From Clostridia bacterium (GTDB lineage: Bacteria > Bacillota > Clostridia > Oscillospirales > QAMX01): a stretch of 5,804 nucleotides of DNA. Shown here piece after piece: positions 1-3,862 of this stretch (its first letter is position 1; each line of letters opens with the position of its first letter). Below the pieces are notes generated by a model. It searched no databases, had not been told where the DNA came from, and saw only the letters and a program-made list of their open reading frames with translations. The position numbers and the translations under genes were made by a program. The stretch covers positions 1 to 5,804 of the forward strand of contig JAKSPX010000108.1 in NCBI GenBank assembly GCA_024404415.1, in the 5' to 3' direction.

Positions 1-729
1 CCTGAGGCAGGGACCGTCGGGACGGAAGCTCGCGGGCTTGAAATCAAAGCCGAAGGACTCCCTCCGGCGGTAGAGGTAGACGATGGAGAAGAGGAAGCTC
101 ACGCCCTGACCGATGACGGTGGCGAGCGCCGCGCCAAAGACCTCCATGCCGAGGCAGCAGACGAAGATGACGTCCAATATGGTATTGAGGATGGCGGCGA
201 TGGCCACGAAGACGAAGGGGCGGCGGCTGTCGCCCATGCCGCGCAGGATGGCGCTGACGATGTTGTAGCCGTAAATGAAGACCAGACCGACGATGCAGGT
301 CACGGTGTAGTCCATGGTGTAGTCAAAGGATTCCGCGGGGGTGTTGAGCCAACCGAGTATGGGGGTGCGGATGGCATAACAGATGACGGAAATGGCGATT
401 GACACCGAAAGCAGGAAAGAGAACATGGTGCCGATGGTACGCTTCACGCTTTCGCGGTCGCCCGCGCCGACGTCGCGCGCGATGATGACCTGCCCGGCGG
501 AGGAGAAGCCCATCGCCACGAAGGTCAGAAGGTGGAGGATGTCGCCGCCGATGGAGACCGCCGACATGCCGCTGCCGCCGATGAACTGCCCGACGACGAT
601 CATGTCGACCAGATTGTAGACCGCCTGTAAAGCGTTGGAGACGAAAAGGGGCAGGGCGAAGCGCAGAAGAAGCTTTGCCACGCTGCCGGAGGTGAGGTCG
701 GTCACCATGCTTTCGGATTTTTTGGCCAT
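1..729 (-). CDS. MATE family efflux transporter, N-terminal half (C-terminus outside window)
   Basis: Inner-membrane multidrug/toxin extrusion protein, expected to export cationic compounds in exchange for Na+ or H+. The reverse strand is open for 243 codons from ATG at 729 to the window edge, about half of a usual MATE protein of roughly 450 residues. The N-terminus (residues 10-50) reads TDLTSGSVAKLLLRFALP, then a helix with NALQAVYNLVDMIVVGQFIG, the classic first-helix signature of the family. It is followed by alternating hydrophobic helices with short polar loops such as RDVGAGDRESVKRT and ILRGMGDSRRP. ATG 729 is preferred because the promoter lies 37 bp upstream; ATG at 708 (codon 8) is possible, since many family members begin close to MTDLT. 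The ribosome site is weak (GGACGG). The gene is divergent from the response regulator and belongs to a separate transcription unit. Family assignment is firm; the substrate is unknown. Confidence 0.93.
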   Translation of the reverse strand, partial: MAKKSESMVTDLTSGSVAKLLLRFALPLFVSNALQAVYNLVDMIVVGQFIGGSGMSAVSIGGDILHLLTFVAMGFSSAGQVIIARDVGAGDRESVKRTIGTMFSFLLSVSIAISVICYAIRTPILGWLNTPAESFDYTMDYTVTCIVGLVFIYGYNIVSAILRGMGDSRRPFVFVAIAAILNTILDVIFVCCLGMEVFGAALATVIGQGVSFLFSIVYLYRRRESFGFDFKPASFRPDGPCLR

Positions 730-765
730 GAGAAGATACCGTCCGTTTCATTTGATAACTTTGCT

Positions 766-794
766 ATTTTAGCACAAAACGGACGCGGAAGCAA
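766..794 (-). promoter_or_regulatory. Sigma-A type promoter of the MATE gene, extended -10
   Basis: On the reverse strand, TTGCTT (789-794) is followed by a 17-bp spacer and TAAAAT (766-771), with TGC directly before the -10 hexamer giving an extended -10. Transcription would begin near 759, leaving a leader of about 30 nt before ATG 729. The good spacing and the extended -10 suggest constitutive expression. No operator dyad is apparent. The call rests on motif match and position. Confidence 0.72.
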
Positions 795-804
795 GAGGAA
801 TGAA

Positions 805-882
805 GAGTTAGGAGGGAGGAGTTAGGAGTGTAACGCGATTGCGCAGAAAGCGATTTAGCTGATAGCGATTTAGCAATTTAGC
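805..882. repeat. Short direct repeats flanking the MITE-like element on the left
   Basis: Two families of short direct repeats lie side by side. GAGTTAGGAG occurs at 805-814 and 819-828 (14-bp period). AGCGATTTAGC occurs at 849-859 and 864-874 (15-bp period), with a third variant copy AGCAATTTAGC at 872-882 overlapping the second. No convincing reading frame crosses this stretch. Such short tracts are often found around intergenic palindromic elements in GC-rich Clostridia; whether they belong to the neighbouring element or are left from slippage cannot be told here. Confidence 0.6.
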
Positions 883-1056
883 ACCATCCCGGAAGGCTCC
901 CTCCTTGAGGGAGCTGGCAAGCGTTGCGAGACTGAAGGAGTTAATGCCTGCGGCAAGCAGAGTTTACCCTATACCGCAGCATTCTCAATACTCCTTCCGT
1001 CAATTTGCGTAGCAAATTGCCACCTTCCTCAAGGAGGGAGGATAAGCGCGCAATCG
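836..1056. repeat. Outer 9-bp inverted repeat bracketing the palindromic element
   Basis: CGATTGCGC at 836-844 is matched exactly in reverse complement by GCGCAATCG at 1048-1056. Around the right copy, AAGCGCG (1044-1050) also pairs with CGCGCTT (1071-1077). The pair encloses the whole MITE-like element, so the mobile or repeated unit may be larger than 896-1041. A chance match is possible given the GC-rich composition. Confidence 0.45.
896..1041. mobile_element. MITE-like intergenic palindromic element (non-coding)
   Basis: A stretch of about 146 bp that is self-complementary end to end. Both termini carry CTCCCTCCTTGAGG-type sequence in opposite orientation. The left end is itself a perfect 8-bp stem (896-903 with 907-914, loop CTT); the right end is an 8-bp stem with one G.T pair (1023-1030 with 1034-1041). 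Further in, GAAGGAGT at 934-941 pairs with ACTCCTTC at 990-997. AATG and CTGCGG (943-953, one bulged C) pair with CCGCAG-CATT at 974-983. A separate 8-bp hairpin CAATTTGC-GTA-GCAAATTG sits at 1001-1019, with a shorter counterpart GCAA-GCG-TTGC at 917-927 in the left arm. It contains no transposase or plausible gene. I recognise the style from repeats scattered between genes in Ruminococcaceae and relatives, but cannot confirm copy number or mobility from one window. No clear target-site duplication was found. Confidence 0.6.
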
Positions 1057-1077
1057 TGTAAAAGCGTAATCGCGCTT

Positions 1078-1105
1078 CTGAAAACTGAATACTGAAAACT
1101 GAAAA
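1078..1105 (+). repeat. Tandem heptamer repeat, four copies of CTGAAAA
   Basis: Four contiguous 7-bp units: CTGAAAA, CTGAATA, CTGAAAA, CTGAAAA, so only one substitution. It ends 20 bp upstream of the -35 box of the response-regulator promoter. It may be a slippage-prone tract beside the palindromic element. It lies too far upstream of the -35 box to act as a normal UP element. Confidence 0.75.
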
Positions 1106-1125
1106 CTCCTCACGCGTGCCGTCGC

Positions 1126-1154
1126 TTGACAAAAACGGCCGTATCTGCTATGAT
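1126..1154 (+). promoter_or_regulatory. Strong sigma-A promoter for the response regulator/kinase operon
   Basis: A perfect -35 TTGACA (1126-1131), a 17-bp spacer and a near-perfect -10 TATGAT (1149-1154), with TGC just before the -10 hexamer. Transcription should start near 1161, about 24 nt before the TTG start codon. Such a near-consensus promoter implies steady expression not needing an activator. Its position also rules out the in-frame upstream GTG at 1116 as the start of the regulator, because that codon would not be on the transcript. Confidence 0.88.
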
Positions 1155-1170
1155 TTTTCCAAAACAGAGG

Positions 1171-1176
1171 AAGGAG
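1171..1176 (+). promoter_or_regulatory. Ribosome binding site deciding the TTG start of the response regulator
   Basis: AAGGAG, within a longer purine run, lies 8 nt before TTG 1185. No ATG in the frame offers a start this close to the conserved receiver N-terminus, so the Shine-Dalgarno sequence fixes the non-ATG start. Confidence 0.82.
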
Positions 1177-1184
1177 AGAGGATT

Positions 1185-1856
1185 TTGTACCGTCTTTTCA
1201 TAGTGGAGGATGACGCGGGCATCGCGTCGGGCGTAAAAATGCTCGCGGAATCGTGGGAACTTGCGGTGTCGGTCTGCGCCGATTTTCGGAACGTCGTCGC
1301 GGAATTCGAGGCCGCCGCTCCGCAGATCGTGCTTCTGGACATCGGGCTTCCCTTCTTCGACGGCTACCACTGGTGCCGGGAGATCCGCAGGCGCTCCAAC
1401 GTGCCCATCATCTTCATCTCCTCCGCCTCCGACAATATGAACATCATCATGGCCATGAACATGGGCGCGGACGATTTCATCGCCAAGCCCTTCGACGGGA
1501 GCGTCCTGATGGCCGAGGTGCACGCGCTTTTCAGGCGCACGTATGATGTTGCGGCCACCGCCCCGGACGTATCCCACCGCGGGGCCATCCTGCAGACAGC
1601 GGACAGCGTCCTTCTTTACGGGGACGAGCGGATCGAGCTTTCCAAAAACGAATTCCGCATCCTCTCCTGCCTTCTGGAAAACAAGGGCAGGGTGGTCAGC
1701 CGCGAAAAGCTGATGGAAAGGCTCTGGGCCACCGATAGCTTCGTGGACGAAAATACGCTCACGGTGAACGTCAACCGCCTCCGGAAAAAGCTCGACGCGG
1801 CGGGGCTTTCGGGCTTCATCGCCACCCGCTTCGGCATGGGCTACGTGGTGGAATGA
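1185..1856 (+). CDS. OmpR/PhoB-family response regulator, Bce-type (BceR-like)
   Basis: Cytoplasmic DNA-binding regulator of 223 residues, a usual length for the family. The receiver domain covers about residues 1-118: acidic pair E8-D9 (plus D10), phosphoacceptor D52 in the strand IVLLDIGLP, switch Ser79, and invariant K101 in the KPF motif. The segment IIFISSASDNMNIIMAMNMGADDFIAKPF (about 75-103) is characteristic of the BceR branch. A winged-helix domain (about 128-223) contains the recognition helix ENTLTVNVNRLRKKL (189-203) and the terminal TRFGMGY wing. The start is TTG, supported by the upstream Shine-Dalgarno and promoter; a longer GTG-started version would begin upstream of the promoter. 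The kinase gene starts 1 nt after this stop. By family knowledge the phosphorylated regulator activates the downstream transporter operon; the likely target here is the dyad at 2884-2929 (inference). Confidence 0.95.
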   Translation: MYRLFIVEDDAGIASGVKMLAESWELAVSVCADFRNVVAEFEAAAPQIVLLDIGLPFFDGYHWCREIRRRSNVPIIFISSASDNMNIIMAMNMGADDFIAKPFDGSVLMAEVHALFRRTYDVAATAPDVSHRGAILQTADSVLLYGDERIELSKNEFRILSCLLENKGRVVSREKLMERLWATDSFVDENTLTVNVNRLRKKLDAAGLSGFIATRFGMGYVVE

Positions 1857-1857
1857 C

Positions 1858-2856
1858 ATGAAGGAAAGCCCGTTTTTCTTCCGGTGGCTGAAAGGCAAAG
1901 CGCCTCTTTTCGGCGCCTTCCTGCTCTTTTCCGCCATCCTCCTCGGCTCCTTTGCGCTTTATCATCTGCCGCTCCGGGCGGTGATATACCCGCTTTTTCT
2001 CTGCCTTCTGACAGGGTGTATCCTTCTGATCCCCGATTACCTCAAAAAGCGATCGCTCCATCAGACGTTACGCAGAATGGAAGGCTTCACCTCCGAAATG
2101 CTCGAAAGCCTCCCGGAGGCTCTTTCAAGCGAAGGGGAGGATTATCAGGCCATCGTCAGGGGCCTCACACGCGAGGCCGCTTCCTTCCGCGCATCCGAGG
2201 ACGCGAAATACAAGGACATGGTGGAATACTACACCCTCTGGGCGCATCAGATCAAAACGCCCATCGCCTCCATGAAACTGAGCCTCGAATCGGAGGATTC
2301 CGCCTTTTCCCGCTCCCTTTCCCGCGACCTTTTCCGCATTGAACAGTATGTCGGCATGGTCCTGACCTTCCTGCGCCTCGACGCAGGCTCCGGCGACTAC
2401 GTCTTCCGGGAATACGATGCGGACGAGATCGTGCGCGGCGCGGTGAGGAAGTACGCCCCGGATTTCATCGCCAAGAAGCTGAAGCTCACCTATGAAGAAC
2501 TGGATTTCCGCGCCGTGACCGGCGAATAGTGGCTCTCCTTCATCGTCGAGCAGGTCATCGGCAACGCCTTGAAATACACCAGGACGGGAGGCATACGGAT
2601 CTTTTCGCCGGAAAAGAAGGTCATTGCCATCGAAGACACCGGCATCGGCATCGCCCCGGAGGATCTGCCGCGCGTCTTTGAAAAAGGCTTCACGGGCAAA
2701 AACGGCCGCGTGGAAAAAAGCGCGAGCGGCATCGGGCTTTATCTCTGCCGCCGCGTCGCCGATAAGCTCGGAGCGAAAATGCGCATCACCTCATCCCCGG
2801 GCGAGGGCACCACGGTCTTTATCGACCTCGGCGAGGCGGAAACCATCCGGGAATGA
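1858..2856 (+). pseudogene. Bce-type intramembrane-sensing histidine kinase (BceS-like), interrupted by one in-frame TAG
   Basis: Membrane sensor kinase partner of the regulator just upstream (1-nt gap). The frame runs 332 codons to TGA at 2854-2856, close to the usual length of about 330-340 for BceS-like kinases, with no frameshift. Two N-terminal helices (about 16-36 and 41-58) are separated by only a few residues, so there is no extracellular sensor domain; this is the hallmark of kinases that sense through a transporter. The DHp domain carries H130 in HQIKTP. The ATPase domain has the N box (N236 in VIGNALKYT), the G1 box DTGIGI (260-265), an F-box-like FEKGFTG and the G2 box SGIGLYL (290-296). 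Codon 224 is TAG (2527-2529), just before the conserved WLSFIVEQ. With the standard code only the first 223 residues are made, lacking the ATPase domain. Everything after the stop is conserved, so this is a recent nonsense mutation, a sequencing error, or readthrough/recoding. The family identity is firm; loss of function is less certain. Confidence 0.85.
2527..2529 (+). other. In-frame amber stop inside the histidine kinase
   Basis: TAG falls between GAA (E223) and TGG (W225), in the link between the dimerisation domain and the ATPase domain. In relatives this position, just before the conserved WL, is commonly Lys as far as I recall; AAG to TAG is one substitution. There is no in-frame ATG, GTG or TTG between the stop and the N-box Asn codon (2563-2565). 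The first is TTG 2569, which would yield an ATPase fragment lacking that Asn. Reinitiation therefore cannot give a complete ATPase domain. The three complete neighbouring genes on this strand (regulator, small protein, ATPase), and the kinase itself, end in TGA; none ends in TAG. Confidence 0.9.
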
Positions 2857-2883
2857 AGAAAATCTTTCACGAATGTAAGTTTT

Positions 2884-2929
2884 GAAGCGGGAATTGTAAG
2901 CCAATGCAATGGCGAACATTTCCCGCTTC
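2884..2929. promoter_or_regulatory. Large dyad, candidate operator of the transporter operon
   Basis: Perfect 10-bp arms GAAGCGGGAA (2884-2893) and TTCCCGCTTC (2920-2929) enclose further symmetric matches (TGT/ACA at 2895-2897 and 2916-2918; GCCA/TGGC at 2900-2903 and 2910-2913). In all 19 of 23 positions match about a centre at 2906/2907. It covers the -35 zone of the promoter ending at 2938 and sits 55 bp before the first gene of the transporter operon. There is no T-run after it, so an intrinsic terminator for the kinase transcript is less likely. Best reading: binding site for the cognate response regulator. An RNA hairpin role in the upstream transcript cannot be excluded. Confidence 0.6.
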
Positions 2930-2938
2930 GTGTATACT
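2910..2938 (+). promoter_or_regulatory. Probable activator-dependent promoter of the transporter operon
   Basis: A good -10, TATACT (2933-2938), lies 17 bp downstream of a poor -35 (TGGCGA, 2910-2915, 3 of 6 matches to consensus). The strong -10 with weak -35 inside a dyad is the usual look of an activated promoter. The start of transcription would be near 2945, very close to the ribosome site of the small gene, so the leader is short. In known Bce systems the transporter genes have a separate inducible promoter just like this, while the two-component genes are constitutive. Confidence 0.6.
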
Positions 2939-2946
2939 GTGGGTGT

Positions 2947-2955
2947 AAAGGAGGG
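2947..2955 (+). promoter_or_regulatory. Strong ribosome binding site of the small membrane-protein gene
   Basis: AAAGGAGGG matches the anti-Shine-Dalgarno nearly perfectly, with 5-6 nt to ATG 2961 (and 3 more to the second ATG at 2964). It is the best ribosome site in the window and argues that the 46-codon frame behind it is translated. Confidence 0.8.
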
Positions 2956-2960
2956 AACGG

Positions 2961-3101
2961 ATGATGAAAAAGAAAAAACCGCTCATCCTCACCACGCTTT
3001 CGTGGGCCGGAAGGATCCTTCGGGGACTGCTGCTTTTCCCGATCCTTCTCGCCATTGCCCTCGCGCTTTATCTCACGCGGGAGAAAGGAACACACAAATG
3101 A
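2961..3101 (+). CDS. Small single-helix membrane protein (46 aa) heading the ABC transporter operon
   Basis: I do not recognise a family. The frame starts ATG-ATG at 2961, has a nearly ideal Shine-Dalgarno, and ends in TGA at 3099-3101, overlapping the ATG of the ATPase gene as ATGA. The product has a basic head (KKKK at 3-6, plus R18, R21 and W15) and one hydrophobic helix (about 22-39, LLLFPILLAIALALYLT), then a short charged tail REKGTHK. The positive-inside rule predicts the N-terminus in the cytosol. Codon use (ATC, CTC, GCC, CTG) matches the neighbours. The coupling to a Bce-type ATPase gene suggests an accessory subunit of the transporter/kinase complex, or a leader peptide that sets translation of the ATPase; both are inference. 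A frame with no function other than coupling is possible. Confidence 0.75.
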   Translation: MMKKKKPLILTTLSWAGRILRGLLLFPILLAIALALYLTREKGTHK

Positions 3102-3862
3102 GCATTCTGGAAGTCAGAAACATCAAAAAGATCTACTCCACCCGCCTCGGAGGCGACAAGGTGGAGGCTTTGAAGGACGTCAATTTCACGGTGGAGGAGG
3201 GGGAGTTCGTCGCCATTATGGGCGAATCCGGCTCCGGCAAGACGACGCTTCTCAATATCCTTGCTTCTCTCGATAAGCCGACGGCGGGGAGCGTCCTCCT
3301 CGACGGAAGGGAGCTTGCGACGCTCAAGGAAAGCGCCGTCGCGGCTTTCCGACGGAACAACCTCGGCTTCGTCTTTCAGGAATTCAATTTACTCGATACC
3401 TTCACGCTGGAGGACAACATCTATCTGCCCCTGGTGCTTGCGGGCATGAGCCATAAGGAGATGTCCGCGCGCCTCGGCCCGGTGGCCGCCAAGCTCGGCA
3501 TCACCGACCTTCTCAAGAAGTACCCCTACGAGGTCTCGGGCGGACAGAAACAGCGCGCCGCCGTCGCCCGCGCCATCATCACCGGGCCCCGCCTCATCCT
3601 GGCCGACGAGCCGACCGGCGCGCTGGATTCCCGCGCCACCGACGAGCTGCTCCGACTCTTCGGCGACGTCAACCGCACGGGCCAGACCATCCTCATGGTC
3701 ACCCACTCGGTCAAGGCGGCGAGCTTTGCCTCCCGCGTGCTCTTCATCAAGGACGGCGAGGTCTTCCACCAGCTCTACCGCGGCGACGACACGTCGGAGG
3801 AGCTTTATCAGAAGATCTCCGACACCTTGACCATGCTGATGGCGGGGGGCAGAAACGAATGA
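3098..3862 (+). CDS. Bce-type ABC transporter ATP-binding protein (BceA-like)
   Basis: Cytoplasmic ATPase of 254 residues that powers the adjacent permease; in this family the complex frees cell-wall precursors from antimicrobial peptides such as bacitracin or lantibiotics and drives signalling through the kinase. All motifs are intact: Walker A GESGSGKT (42-49), Q-loop Q94 in FVFQEFNLL, signature VSGGQKQR (146-153), Walker B LILADE (166-171), D-loop ALD (175-177) and switch H203. It belongs to the MacB/LolD/BceA type of short ATPases, with a tail of about 30 residues after the core (DGEVFHQLYRGDDTSEELYQKISDTL) typical of BceA. ATG 3098 is preferred: AAAGGA lies 8 nt upstream and homology begins at once (SILEVRNIKKIY); an in-frame ATG at 2909 would sit upstream of the promoter's -10. 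It overlaps the genes on both sides by ATGA, so translation is coupled. Confidence 0.95.
   Translation: MSILEVRNIKKIYSTRLGGDKVEALKDVNFTVEEGEFVAIMGESGSGKTTLLNILASLDKPTAGSVLLDGRELATLKESAVAAFRRNNLGFVFQEFNLLDTFTLEDNIYLPLVLAGMSHKEMSARLGPVAAKLGITDLLKKYPYEVSGGQKQRAAVARAIITGPRLILADEPTGALDSRATDELLRLFGDVNRTGQTILMVTHSVKAASFASRVLFIKDGEVFHQLYRGDDTSEELYQKISDTLTMLMAGGRNE

Noticed and set aside
323..751. 142-codon minus-strand frame starting at ATG 751, upstream of the MATE start
   Set aside because: It is in a different frame from the MATE protein, is very Arg/His-rich, and is a frame shadow; the MATE frame is open through the same region.
805..882. Possible CRISPR array
   Set aside because: The repeats are 10-11 bp with spacers of 4 bp or less, far too short for CRISPR, and no cas gene is present.
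896..914. Hairpin GCTCCCTC-CTT-GAGGGAGC as an intrinsic terminator
   Set aside because: No T-run follows on either strand and no gene ends nearby; both flanking genes point away from it.
941..1132. 63-codon minus-strand frame across the repeat region
   Set aside because: It is made of the palindromic element and the CTGAAAA repeats, has no ribosome site, and encodes no recognisable protein.
1110..1937. 275-codon open frame on the minus strand opposite the response regulator
   Set aside because: It lies antisense to a gene with clear catalytic motifs, is rich in His/Arg/Gly/Asp of the type produced by GC-rich codons read backwards, and has no ribosome site or known domain.
2569..2856. Separate ATPase-domain protein started from TTG 2569 after the kinase stop
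   Set aside because: It would lack the N-box Asn (codon 2563-2565) and has no properly spaced ribosome site, so a functional split kinase is unlikely; treated as part of the interrupted kinase gene.
2909..3097. 63-residue N-terminal extension of the ATPase from ATG 2909
   Set aside because: It would start inside the dyad, upstream of the -10 box, has no ribosome site, and the family homology starts at ATG 3098, which has a good Shine-Dalgarno.
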